Part shown: piece after piece, positions 1 through 6,856 of the stretch | Position numbering within the stretch: position 1 is the first letter of the stretch | Layout: each line of letters starts with the position of its first letter | From: Bryobacteraceae bacterium | Lineage (GTDB): Bacteria > Acidobacteriota > Terriglobia > Bryobacterales > Bryobacteraceae | Direction of reading: 5' to 3' | Assembly: GCA_014379815.1 (NCBI GenBank) | Contig: JACMLA010000564.1 | Coordinates: 1-6,911, forward strand | DNA: 6,911 nucleotides | Notes under the pieces: model-generated | Database searches by the model: none | What the model saw: the letters and a program-made list of their open reading frames with translations, nothing else | What the model was told of the DNA's origin: nothing | Position numbers and translations under genes: made by a program

Positions 1-142
1 GACCGCGGCAACCGGAGCGGCGCAGTTCTCCAGCTAGTAGCAATCGGTTATGCAGTCCGGTCTGTAAGCTTCTAAGTGTGGATTTCCTACTAAATAGGTT
101 CTGTGAGTAGCAATCAGGGAGACCTTTCCAGGCATCCAAAAG

Positions 143-207
143 GCAGGCATCAGGACCTGTTATCCAGTGAGCGCCCTTAAGCTAAGCCTTTGAAGGTCCT
201 GGCCTGC
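143..207 (+). ncRNA. Imperfect long hairpin, candidate structured RNA or leader element
   Basis: GCAGGC (143-148) pairs with GCCTGC (202-207), and CAGGACCT (151-158) pairs with AGGTCCTG (194-201). This gives 14 base pairs interrupted only by a two-base bulge (149-150) on the 5' side. The 35-base apical region contains a small nested stem, CTTA (176-179) with TAAG (183-186). No T-run follows the 3' arm, so it does not look like an intrinsic terminator. It could be part of a small RNA, a leader of the sdh transcript or a protein-binding site. I could not match it to a known riboswitch, and a 6S-like RNA is only a loose thought. The strand is assigned only because sdhC lies downstream. Confidence 0.35.
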
Positions 208-239
208 TTGCAATGCATGAGGCAACCCCATTCACGAGT

Positions 240-245
240 TACAAT
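240..245 (+). promoter_or_regulatory. Candidate -10 box for the sdhCAB operon
   Basis: TACAAT differs from the TATAAT consensus at one base and lies about 115 bases before the sdhC start. There is no good -35 hexamer at 16-18 bp spacing (217-222 reads atgagg); a TTGCAA at 208-213 is too far upstream. If used, transcription would begin near 252, giving a leader of about 110 nt that starts with the 255-291 hairpin. This is inferred from the box alone. Confidence 0.3.
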
Positions 246-254
246 CGGTGCACA

Positions 255-291
255 CGGCGGCTGCCGAGACCATCCCGAATGCCTGCCGCCG
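255..291 (+). other. GC-rich hairpin in the probable sdhC leader
   Basis: CGGCGGC (255-261) is the exact reverse complement of GCCGCCG (285-291), a 7-bp all-GC stem around a 23-base loop. A competing small hairpin, CTGCC-GCC-GGCAG (283-295), would use part of the same bases, so two alternative folds are possible. No T-tract follows. It lies between the candidate promoter and the Shine-Dalgarno sequence. Confidence 0.3.
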
Positions 292-349
292 GCAGCGTAG
301 TCTGTCACCCGGTGCTTTCACAATCTGCATTACCTGAGTCAGTGTCGAC

Positions 350-356
350 GAGGAGG
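350..356 (+). promoter_or_regulatory. Strong Shine-Dalgarno sequence of sdhC
   Basis: GAGGAGG sits five bases before the ATG at 362. This fixes the sdhC start and is the strongest ribosome binding site among the three sdh genes. Confidence 0.8.
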
Positions 357-361
357 CCTTC

Positions 362-1060
362 ATGAGCGCTGTTGCGGTCAACAGCACCTTAGCCCGAGGT
401 GCATTTTTCTATCGGACCACCATCGGAAAGAAGGTCGTCATGGCGATAACCGGCCTTGTTCTGTTCGGCTTCCTGATCGGACATATGGCTGGAAATCTTC
501 AGTTTTTCCTCGGTCGTGAAGTGCTCAACGACTATGCCCGGCATCTCCACGAACTGCCCGTGCTTCTGTGGGGTGCACGCATCACCCTGCTCTTTTCCGT
601 TATGCTGCACATCGTGGCAGCAGTCCAGCTTGCGCAGTTGCAGAGGACGGCGCGTCCGGTAACCTACTTCAAAAAGCGCAGCGTCGGATCCAGTTATGCT
701 TCACGGACGATGTACTGGAGCGGTCCGATCGTCGCCTCGTTCGTGATCTATCATCTGCTCCACCTGACGCTTGGCGCGGTTCACCCCAACTATGAATTCC
801 TGAATGCCTACGACAACCTCGTGATCGGATTCAGCAATCCTCTGGTGGCGGTCTTCTACATCGTTTCCATGGTCCTTCTGGGGATGCATCTCTACCACGG
901 CGTATGGAGTATGTTTCAGTCCATCGGGCTGGCCCACCCCCGCTACACACCGACGATCAAGACGCTCACCCGTGCCTTCACAGTCGTCCTGATGGCTGGC
1001 TTTCTCGCCGTCCCGGTGGCTGTTCTGGTCGGCTACTATCCGGATTTCGCAAAGGTCTGA
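362..1060 (+). CDS. sdhC: Succinate dehydrogenase cytochrome b558-family membrane anchor subunit
   Basis: This is the membrane anchor of complex II. It passes electrons from the iron-sulfur subunit through heme b to the membrane quinone, probably menaquinone. The 232-residue protein is a single-subunit anchor of the Bacillus/Wolinella b558 family, with about five hydrophobic helices (roughly 25-50, 70-94, 120-140, 158-182, 203-225). Candidate axial heme ligands are H41 in the GHMAGN motif, H83, H131 or H134, and H176, spaced much like the four ligands known in Bacillus subtilis SdhC, so two hemes are expected. The start has a strong GAGGAGG at 350-356. The stop is followed after 2 bp by sdhA. 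No separate SdhD is present, as expected for this class. The choice between H131 and H134 cannot be settled by eye. Confidence 0.93.
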   Translation: MSAVAVNSTLARGAFFYRTTIGKKVVMAITGLVLFGFLIGHMAGNLQFFLGREVLNDYARHLHELPVLLWGARITLLFSVMLHIVAAVQLAQLQRTARPVTYFKKRSVGSSYASRTMYWSGPIVASFVIYHLLHLTLGAVHPNYEFLNAYDNLVIGFSNPLVAVFYIVSMVLLGMHLYHGVWSMFQSIGLAHPRYTPTIKTLTRAFTVVLMAGFLAVPVAVLVGYYPDFAKV

Positions 1061-1062
1061 TC

Positions 1063-2991
1063 ATGCCACTGAATCTGAGTGAACTGAATTCGAGAATTCC
1101 GTCCGGTCCCATTGAGACCGCCTGGGATCGCACCCGTTTTGATCTCAAGCTGGTCAACCCGGCCAATAAACGGAAGTACGACATCATCGTGGTGGGCACG
1201 GGTCTCGCCGGGGGGTCTGCCGTAGCAACGCTGGGTGAACTTGGCTACAACGTCAAGTGCTTTTGCTTTCAGGATTCCCCCCGGCGTGCGCACTCGATCG
1301 CAGCTCAGGGTGGAATCAACGCGGCTAAAAATTACCGCAACGATGGCGATTCCATCTACCGACTCTTCTATGACACGGTCAAGGGTGGCGACTTCCGCGC
1401 CCGTGAAGCCAATGTCTATCGCCTCGCGCAGATCAGTGTCAGCATCATCGATCAGTGCGTCGCGCAGGGCGTTCCGTTCGCCCGCGAGTACGGTGGAACT
1501 CTCGCGAATCGCTCTTTCGGCGGCGCGCAGGTTTCGCGAACCTTCTACGCCAGAGGGCAGACAGGACAGCAATTGCTCCTCGGCGCGTATCAGGCTCTCG
1601 AGCGGCAGGTAGGTCTCGGTCAGGTGCAGATGTTCCCGCGCACCGAGATGCTGGATCTGATTGTCATCGACGGCAAAGCGCGCGGCATTGTCACGCGCAG
1701 TCTGCTCACCGGTGAAATTGAGTCGCACCTCGCCGACGCGGTTTGTCTGGCTACCGGTGGATACGGAAACGTCTTTTATCTGTCGACCAATGCCAAGGGG
1801 TCGAACACCACAGCAATCTGGAGAGCGCATCGTCGCGGAGCACTGTTCGGAAATCCCTGCTTCACGCAAATCCATCCGACATGCATCCCGCAGTCCGGTG
1901 ACTACCAATCCAAGCTGACTCTGATGTCCGAGTCTCTTCGCAACGATGGCCGTATCTGGGTCCCGGTCCGCGCGGGAGACAACCGCCTCCCTGGAGACAT
2001 TCCGGAATCCGAGCGCGACTATTATCTGGAGCGCCGCTATCCCAGTTTCGGCAATCTGGTGCCGCGCGACGTGGCCTCCCGTGCCTCAAAAGCCGTCTGT
2101 GACGAAGGCCGCGGCGTGGGACCGGGCGGACTGGGCGTCAACCTCGACTTCGCCGACGCGATCGGACGGTTCGGCAGGAAGACGATCGAAGAGCGCTACG
2201 GCAATCTCTTCGACATGTATTTCCAGATCACTGGCGAGAATCCCTACCAGATGCCGATGCGGATCTACCCCGCGGTCCACTACACGATGGGAGGCTTGTG
2301 GGTTGACTATCACCTGATGAGCACGATCCCGGGCTTGTTCGTCCTGGGCGAGGCTAATTTCAGCGACCACGGTGCCAACCGCCTCGGCGCAAGCGCTCTC
2401 ATGCAAGGTCTGTCAGACGGATACTTTGTTATCCCCTACACCATCGGCGACTACCTCGCGAGCAACAAGCTCGAGAAAGTAGCGGCGGATCATCCCGAGG
2501 TTCGTGCGGCGGAATCGGGAATCGCCGAGATGACGAAGCAACTGCTTTCGATCAACGGCAAGCGCACCGTGGCATCCATTCACCGGGAGCTCGGTCGCAT
2601 CATGTGGGACGAGTGCGGCATGTCCCGGAGCGCAACCGGCTTGCAGCGCGCCATTGGCCAGATTCAATCCCTGCGCGAAGAGTTCTGGCAAAACGTCAAA
2701 GTTCTTGGGGATAACGAAGGCATGAATCAGGGCCTCGAGCATGCCGGTCGCGTTTCGGACTTCCTTGAGCTGGGCGAACTGATGTGCAGGGATGCTCTGC
2801 ACCGCGAAGAATCCTGCGGCGGGCATTTCCGCGAAGAGCACCAGACCGAGGAAGGCGAGGCGAAGCGGGACGACGAGCAGTTCAGCTATGTGGCAGCGTG
2901 GAGATACTGTGGCGCAAATAGTTCCCCGGCGTTGTACAAGGAGCCGCTGAAATTCGACTACGTCCATCCCAGCCAGCGGAGCTACAAGTAG
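1063..2991 (+). CDS. sdhA: Succinate dehydrogenase flavoprotein subunit
   Basis: This is the catalytic subunit. It oxidises succinate to fumarate using covalently bound FAD and hands electrons to SdhB at the cytoplasmic face of the membrane. The 642-residue length suits the non-classical (Bacillus-type) SdhA class. The dinucleotide-binding motif [12 protein letters not shown] is at 43-54, followed by HSIAAQGG with H77 as the predicted covalent FAD attachment site. Substrate-site residues expected from the family are visible: H271 in FTQIHPT, R335 in PRDVASR and H406 in VHYTMGG. The FAD-binding [19 protein letters not shown] block follows, and [14 protein letters not shown] marks the C-terminal domain. 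The ATG at 1063 lies 2 bp after the sdhC stop, with AAAGG at 1051-1055. The frame is open upstream to an ATG at 904, but that would overlap sdhC by about 157 bases and add 53 residues unlike the family. Confidence 0.96.
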   Translation: MPLNLSELNSRIPSGPIETAWDRTRFDLKLVNPANKRKYDIIVVGTGLAGGSAVATLGELGYNVKCFCFQDSPRRAHSIAAQGGINAAKNYRNDGDSIYRLFYDTVKGGDFRAREANVYRLAQISVSIIDQCVAQGVPFAREYGGTLANRSFGGAQVSRTFYARGQTGQQLLLGAYQALERQVGLGQVQMFPRTEMLDLIVIDGKARGIVTRSLLTGEIESHLADAVCLATGGYGNVFYLSTNAKGSNTTAIWRAHRRGALFGNPCFTQIHPTCIPQSGDYQSKLTLMSESLRNDGRIWVPVRAGDNRLPGDIPESERDYYLERRYPSFGNLVPRDVASRASKAVCDEGRGVGPGGLGVNLDFADAIGRFGRKTIEERYGNLFDMYFQITGENPYQMPMRIYPAVHYTMGGLWVDYHLMSTIPGLFVLGEANFSDHGANRLGASALMQGLSDGYFVIPYTIGDYLASNKLEKVAADHPEVRAAESGIAEMTKQLLSINGKRTVASIHRELGRIMWDECGMSRSATGLQRAIGQIQSLREEFWQNVKVLGDNEGMNQGLEHAGRVSDFLELGELMCRDALHREESCGGHFREEHQTEEGEAKRDDEQFSYVAAWRYCGANSSPALYKEPLKFDYVHPSQRSYK

Positions 2992-3009
2992 TCAGCGGAG
3001 CTATAACAA

Positions 3010-3834
3010 ATGAGCAATATCAGCAAGGAAACCGTGCCACCCAATGGCCATGGAGCCAACATCGATCTGACACTCCATGTGTGGCGGCAGCGGAACCAGA
3101 AGCAGCCAGGCCAGATGGTCAAGTATCAGGCGGAAGCGAATGAACACATGTCGTTTCTGGAAATGCTCGACAACCTCAACGAGCGGCTTACCGAGAAAGG
3201 GGAAGAGCCCATTGCCTTCGACCACGACTGTCGGGAAGGCATCTGCGGATCGTGCGGGTTCATGATCAATGGCGTGGCGCACGGTCCCTTACCGGGTACC
3301 ACCGTTTGCCAGTTGCACATGCGCCATTTCAAAACTGGTGACGAACTCTTTCTAGAGCCGTGGCGAGCGCGGGCTTTTCCGGTCGTCAAAGACCTGACCG
3401 TCAGCCGGTCCGCCTTCGATCGGATTGTCGCTGTCGGTGGCTTCGTTTCTGTGCCGACAGGCAGCGCTCCCGATGGCAATGCCATTCCCATCAACAAGGA
3501 AAATGCCGATCGTGCGATGGACGCAGCCGCTTGCATCGGTTGCGGTGCGTGCGTCGCTGCCTGCCCTAACGCGTCCGCTGCTCTGTTCACCGGAGCAAAA
3601 ATCGCGCATCTGGCATTGCTTCCCCAGGGGCAGCCCGAACGTCAGCGTCGAGCGCTGGCAATGGTGTCTCAGGGAAACGAAGAGCTTTTCGGAAACTGTA
3701 CCAACATCGGGGAATGCGAGGCCGTCTGCCCCAAGAGCATCCGTCTCGAAGTAATCGCTATGATGAATCGCGATTACCTGAAAGCTTCCTGGTCGAGCCG
3801 TCCGGAACAACTGAAGAACGAAGCGGCCGCCTGA
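3010..3834 (+). CDS. sdhB: Succinate dehydrogenase iron-sulfur subunit
   Basis: This subunit carries the electron wire between the FAD of SdhA and the quinone/heme of SdhC. In the 274-residue protein, the N-terminal plant-type ferredoxin domain has C74, C79, C82 and C100 for the [2Fe-2S] cluster, within CREGICGSC and ending at [11 protein letters not shown]. The C-terminal domain carries C175-x2-C178-x2-C181-x3-C185-P and, later, C230, C236 and C240-P. By family rules C175, C178, C181 and C240 bind [4Fe-4S], and C185, C230 and C236 bind [3Fe-4S]. All eleven ligands are present. The CRE..CG.CG..ingvaHGP type resembles SdhB of actinobacterial and acidobacterial non-classical enzymes more than the short E. 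coli form. GGAG at 2997-3000 precedes the ATG by nine bases, and the gap from sdhA is 18 bp, so the gene is in the same operon. Confidence 0.96.
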   Translation: MSNISKETVPPNGHGANIDLTLHVWRQRNQKQPGQMVKYQAEANEHMSFLEMLDNLNERLTEKGEEPIAFDHDCREGICGSCGFMINGVAHGPLPGTTVCQLHMRHFKTGDELFLEPWRARAFPVVKDLTVSRSAFDRIVAVGGFVSVPTGSAPDGNAIPINKENADRAMDAAACIGCGACVAACPNASAALFTGAKIAHLALLPQGQPERQRRALAMVSQGNEELFGNCTNIGECEAVCPKSIRLEVIAMMNRDYLKASWSSRPEQLKNEAAA

Positions 3835-3849
3835 ACCACGACCCGGGCC

Positions 3850-3893
3850 TCTGCCGGAGGAGACACTGAAGTCTGCCGGAGGAGACACTAATA
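3850..3893 (+). repeat. 22-bp tandem duplication carrying two Shine-Dalgarno copies
   Basis: The 18 bases tctgccggaggagacact occur twice without mismatch, at 3850-3867 and 3872-3889, in a tandem with a 22-bp period (the remaining four bases of the unit match only partly). Each copy contains GGAGGAG (3856-3862 and 3878-3884). Only the second is placed to serve the TTG at 3896, with 11 bases between, which is rather long. No alternative ATG, GTG or TTG start follows the first copy within range. Confidence 0.8.
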
Positions 3894-3895
3894 AG

Positions 3896-4774
3896 TTGGC
3901 GCCAGAACCGGAATCGATTGGCCGCTACCGTCTGCAACAGCCTCTTGAGCCAGACAGCACTTCCTGGCTGGCGGAGGATCTCGAAGGTCCGACTTCATCG
4001 GTAGTCGTGAAGCTGCTTCCTGAAGGGTCTGACGCCATCGCTGCGCGTCACATCCAGGAACTTATGGGCAGCACCGACCTCTCCGGCATCAACCCGGTAA
4101 TCGATCACGGCGAACTCCCCGATGGCCGCCCCTTTCTCGTGTACCCTCTCGTACAAGGCACAAGTTTGCGGGACTTTCTCAACTCTTCAGGACCTTTGCC
4201 GATGAATGTCGCCGGAGGCGTGCTGCAGCAGATTGGAAAGGGCCTCGAAGCTCTGCATCAGCATAAGCTCGTCTACGGCGTGTTATCCCCGGAGCATGTC
4301 ATTCTGCAAAGCGGGCAGGGCCAAATGCGCGCGGTGCTGCTAAACGCAGGAGCCTTCCGCGTCAGCGGACAGACCTCAACGTCCCCGGGCTATCTGGCTC
4401 CGGAGCAGGCAGTCGGCAATCCCACCGTGCGAAGCGACGTGTTTAGTCTGGGTGCTGTGTCAGCAGAGGTACTCACGGGAAGGCGGGCGTTCCGATACGG
4501 CTCCCTTAACGACCTCGAGCGCATGCAGCGAATCGGTCTGGCCCGCGGGTCACTCCGGAAGCTGCGGTCGAAGATTCCGATTCGCGTCGAAGAAGAGATC
4601 CGTAAAGCGACTTCCTGGGATCCCGCGCAGCGACCCACCGACGTCGAAGTGTTCGGGGCACGGCTCGGCGAGTATCTCGGGGCAGGACGTTTCCCCCGGC
4701 GCCGCATCATCCTTCTCGGGCTGGTGAGCGCCGCGCTGGGTGCCGCCGGTTTACGGAATTGCCGGCGGCGCTAA
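3896..4774 (+). CDS. Tail-anchored Ser/Thr kinase-fold protein, predicted pseudokinase
   Basis: The 292-residue protein follows the Hanks-type Ser/Thr kinase fold from residue 8 to about 262. Conserved landmarks are K39 in VVVK, E55 as a possible helix-C glutamate, GYLAPEQ at 165-171 (APE motif), D181 in SDVFSLG and the late DPAQRPT. The catalytic parts are missing. The glycine loop is LEPDSTSWLAED with no glycine, the HRDLKPEN loop reads YGVLSPEH (127-134, catalytic Asp replaced by V129), and DFG is NAG (150-152). Phosphotransfer is therefore unlikely, although nucleotide binding through K39 cannot be excluded. A single helix near 271-286, flanked by RRR on both sides, ends the protein with no extracellular sensor. 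The start is TTG at 3896, the first in-frame start, below a duplicated GGAGGAG. The gene lies 61 bp after sdhB on the same strand, so co-transcription is possible. Its role is unknown; a scaffold or regulatory function is inference. Confidence 0.85.
   Translation: MAPEPESIGRYRLQQPLEPDSTSWLAEDLEGPTSSVVVKLLPEGSDAIAARHIQELMGSTDLSGINPVIDHGELPDGRPFLVYPLVQGTSLRDFLNSSGPLPMNVAGGVLQQIGKGLEALHQHKLVYGVLSPEHVILQSGQGQMRAVLLNAGAFRVSGQTSTSPGYLAPEQAVGNPTVRSDVFSLGAVSAEVLTGRRAFRYGSLNDLERMQRIGLARGSLRKLRSKIPIRVEEEIRKATSWDPAQRPTDVEVFGARLGEYLGAGRFPRRRIILLGLVSAALGAAGLRNCRRR
4742..4769. terminator. GC-rich inverted repeat at the convergent gene ends
   Basis: GCCGCCGG (4742-4749) and CCGGCGGC (4762-4769) form an 8-bp perfect all-GC stem with a 12-base loop. 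It lies in the last codons of the pseudokinase gene and just beyond the end of the convergent asparaginase-family gene. The position suits a bidirectional transcription stop, but neither strand has a T-run after the stem, so it is not a typical intrinsic terminator. Confidence 0.3.
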
Positions 4775-4788
4775 TCTCCACCTGGGTC

Positions 4789-5910
4789 TCAGGCCTTCCG
4801 TTCGTACAAATACACACAGTCCTGCAGCACGGCCTTGCCCCCATTGGCGACTGCAAACTTTCGGGAGACATAGGCGCCATTCCGTCGCACAACACCACTC
4901 CACAACGAAGCGCCCGCGATCTCGCCGTCTTTCCGCATCGCATAGAAGTTAATGTCGAATGCGGCAAGCCGCTTCATATCGTTGTTGTAGTTCCGGGCGA
5001 TCCGTTTCAGCGCATCAAGGCACGCATCCTTCGGCGACATGCCGTGACGCATATTCTCGACAATCGTGTGTGCGCCTGCAATCCGGATGTTCTCTTCTCC
5101 GCGCCCGGTTGACCCGGCACCGCCCACTTCCTGATCTACGTACAGCCCGGCGCCAATAATCGGGGAATCCCCAACGCGACCCGGAATCTTCCACGACAAG
5201 CCGCTGGTCGTTGTTACTCCGCTCATCTCGCCTTTTTTATTCAGGCCGAGGCAGTTGATCGTCCCGGTAATCGGAGTGCGCGCAACTTCCCACGCCCACG
5301 CCAGCAACTCGGGGTCGGTATTGGGAAACTGCTGGAGCACCGCTGTCGGAACTCCATTCGGCTTCGAGCCTTCCACTGGCGCATCGAGGCCATCGGTCCA
5401 GTTGTTGTGGCCTCCGGCATCCCGCAGACTCTGCTTCCACACCAGCCACGCCAGTCGGGATTTTTCGGTCAGCAGGTTCTCTTCGCTAAAACCCCACGTC
5501 TTCGCAAAGTCCAGCGCTCCACGACCTACCAGCATGATGTGGTCGGTCTGCTCCATCACCATCTTGGCGAGCTTCGCCGGATTCTTGATATTCTGCACCG
5601 ACGCCACCGAGCCCGCCCTCCGCGTCGGTCCATGCATCACCGACGCATCCAGTTCGACGACGCCCAGTTCATTCGGCAAACCGCCATAGCCGACCGAGTT
5701 GTCCTCGGGATCGTTTTCGACGATGGTGACACCCGCAACAACAGCGTCCAGCGTGTCCCCGCCACTCTGAATTACCGAGAGAGCCTTATCGCAGGCTGCA
5801 AGACCATTAGCACTGGAGATCACTATCTCCTTTGCCGGGTTCGTCTGCGCCAAAGCCATAGCCGAGGGCGCGGCACCTGCGGCAAGAAACCAATTCCTCC
5901 GAGTCAGCAT
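4789..5910 (-). CDS. Exported N4-(beta-N-acetylglucosaminyl)-L-asparaginase family Ntn-hydrolase
   Basis: The family cleaves the bond between asparagine and N-linked sugar, or related aspartyl amides, after self-cleavage exposes an N-terminal threonine. From the ATG at 5910 the protein has 373 residues. MLTRRNWFLAAGAA at 1-14 is a twin-arginine-like leader, with a probable cut after the ALA at 19-21, so the enzyme is likely periplasmic. SVGYGGLPNELG (72-83) and GRVGDSPIIGAG with a following TGRGE match glycosylasparaginase closely. The nucleophile should be T217 in ITGTIN. The usual HD before this threonine is TG here, which could alter self-cleavage. A TTG at 5949 would extend the protein by 13 residues, but the leader sits best at the ATG, despite a weak ribosome site (GAGA eight bases upstream). 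Natural substrate is unknown; a role in using peptides or glycopeptides is inference. Confidence 0.85.
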   Translation of the reverse strand: MLTRRNWFLAAGAAPSAMALAQTNPAKEIVISSANGLAACDKALSVIQSGGDTLDAVVAGVTIVENDPEDNSVGYGGLPNELGVVELDASVMHGPTRRAGSVASVQNIKNPAKLAKMVMEQTDHIMLVGRGALDFAKTWGFSEENLLTEKSRLAWLVWKQSLRDAGGHNNWTDGLDAPVEGSKPNGVPTAVLQQFPNTDPELLAWAWEVARTPITGTINCLGLNKKGEMSGVTTTSGLSWKIPGRVGDSPIIGAGLYVDQEVGGAGSTGRGEENIRIAGAHTIVENMRHGMSPKDACLDALKRIARNYNNDMKRLAAFDINFYAMRKDGEIAGASLWSGVVRRNGAYVSRKFAVANGGKAVLQDCVYLYERKA

Positions 5911-5996
5911 TCCGCTATTCTCGCGCAAATAATTACTTCCGTGTGACAAACCTGGTGGTAATCCTGCTGTAAAACATTAGACAATCGGGAAACACC
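5911..5996. promoter_or_regulatory. Divergent intergenic region, probable promoters for both flanking genes
   Basis: These 86 bases separate two divergently transcribed genes, so at least one promoter on each strand is expected here or in the gene starts. The stretch is more AT-rich than its surroundings (for example aaataatta at 5927-5935). I found no hexamer pair close enough to consensus to call. GTGACA at 5943-5948 has no convincing -10 partner at 17 bp. The GGGA at 5987-5990 is the ribosome site for the plus-strand gene. Confidence 0.3.
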
Positions 5997-6767
5997 GTGT
6001 CGTCGTCGATCAGAGTGTTGCTCGGGGCCATGGCCGCGCTCGCATTGGGCGGTGCCGGCTTCTATGCCGCCAGCGTCCGCCGTCCCGCGACCGCGCCGGT
6101 ACAGGATCCCGGTCCACCCTGGTCGTCCCGCATCTCAGGCCGTTTGTTAACCGTCTCCTGGAACCGGCAGCATCCGGAATTCCGCGATGTGCGGGAACTG
6201 GAACTTCTGGTGTCGGACGGTCCGAAACAGGAGCGCATCCAGCTGCAGAGAGAAGCCGGAACGATCCTGTTGCCTCTCACCAGTGAGCAGTTCACGGCAA
6301 AGCTGCAAATCGCGGGCGGCGCGAGAGACGCCGAGAGTATCGACCTGATGCAAACCAGAAACATCACGCAGCCGGCCAGTGTGATTCAACCGTCCGACAA
6401 AACCCAGCCAGAAGTAACGCCCCCAGCCGTTCCCCGAAAACTGACCATCCCCGTAATCCTGGATCGTGGCAGAAGCGGCAGAAGAGCCGCGCTCCGCTCG
6501 GAAGCAACGGCAATCATGCCGGAATTGCCGTCCGGATTCCAGGGCACAGAGAGAGTGCAGTTGTCCGTGAAAATCAGTCCCCAGGGCCGGGTCAGCAGTG
6601 TCGCATCCACTCCGGGCGCCGGGGCGGCTTTCATGTCCGCGACAGTCCGCAGAGCAGCCGAAGATGCGGTACTGCAGTGGCGCTTCAACCCCGTCGGAGG
6701 CATGGCGTACCGGGATGCCCGTCTCCGATTCGAGTTCAGTCCGACAGGCGTACGTCTGCTTCCCTAG
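5997..6767 (+). CDS. Membrane-anchored protein with TonB-like C-terminal domain
   Basis: I recognise the domain, not a specific gene. The 256-residue protein has an N-terminal hydrophobic helix (about 6-26) followed by basic residues, which suggests one membrane anchor with the rest in the periplasm. A linker of mixed composition follows, with a short proline-rich piece near 138-146. The C-terminal part (about 177-249) has the pattern of TonB C-terminal domains: strand with VQLSVKISPQGRV, a helix with RRAAEDAV, then QWRFNP (227-232) and a final strand RLRFEFSP. TonB passes energy from ExbB/ExbD to outer-membrane receptors, but no exbB, exbD or receptor gene is nearby and the proline-rich spacer is short, so that role is unproven. 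The GTG start has GGGA six bases upstream. The gene is divergent from the asparaginase-family gene. Confidence 0.7.
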   Translation: MSSSIRVLLGAMAALALGGAGFYAASVRRPATAPVQDPGPPWSSRISGRLLTVSWNRQHPEFRDVRELELLVSDGPKQERIQLQREAGTILLPLTSEQFTAKLQIAGGARDAESIDLMQTRNITQPASVIQPSDKTQPEVTPPAVPRKLTIPVILDRGRSGRRAALRSEATAIMPELPSGFQGTERVQLSVKISPQGRVSSVASTPGAGAAFMSATVRRAAEDAVLQWRFNPVGGMAYRDARLRFEFSPTGVRLLP

Positions 6768-6856
6768 CCTTCCGTCTCAGATACGCCCAATCCAGTAGTT
6801 GAGAGACTTGGCAGAGAGACGTGTCCTTAGTACCCACCAGAATCACCAAAGCGAAA

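Larger units (their letters stand above)
1..361. other. Non-coding region upstream of sdhC
   Basis: I see no supportable gene in this stretch. Short open frames run in from the left edge; one ends at a TAG at 35-37 and could be the tail of an upstream gene, but it is too short to judge. What the region does hold is a 14-bp-stem hairpin (143-207), a -10-like TACAAT (240-245), a GC-rich 7-bp stem (255-291) and the sdhC Shine-Dalgarno sequence (350-356). A 10-base direct repeat, agtagcaatc, occurs at 36-45 and 106-115, and its last part recurs in caatcggt at 41-48 and 242-249. No tRNA-like T-arm was seen. Confidence 0.6.

Noticed and set aside
2..37. Possible end of an upstream gene finishing at the TAG at 35-37
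   Set aside because: Only eleven codons are visible and other frames are also open, so there is no basis for calling it coding.
334..342. Small dyad CTGAGTCAG as an operator before sdhC
   Set aside because: The dyad has only four base pairs in each arm and is expected by chance at this frequency.
904..1062. N-terminal extension of sdhA to an ATG inside sdhC
   Set aside because: It would overlap sdhC by about 157 bases and add 53 residues with no family resemblance, while the ATG at 1063 has a ribosome site and the normal N-terminus.
1036..1908. 290-codon open frame on the minus strand opposite sdhA
   Set aside because: It lies antisense to strongly conserved sdhA sequence, has no recognisable domain, and is explained by the codon bias of the GC-rich plus-strand gene.
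3352..3888. 178-codon minus-strand open frame opposite sdhB
   Set aside because: It is antisense to the cysteine-rich sdhB domain and has no family features of its own.
5407..5946. 179-codon plus-strand open frame opposite the asparaginase-family gene
   Set aside because: The minus strand encodes a well-conserved enzyme across the same bases, and the plus-strand product shows no recognisable domain.
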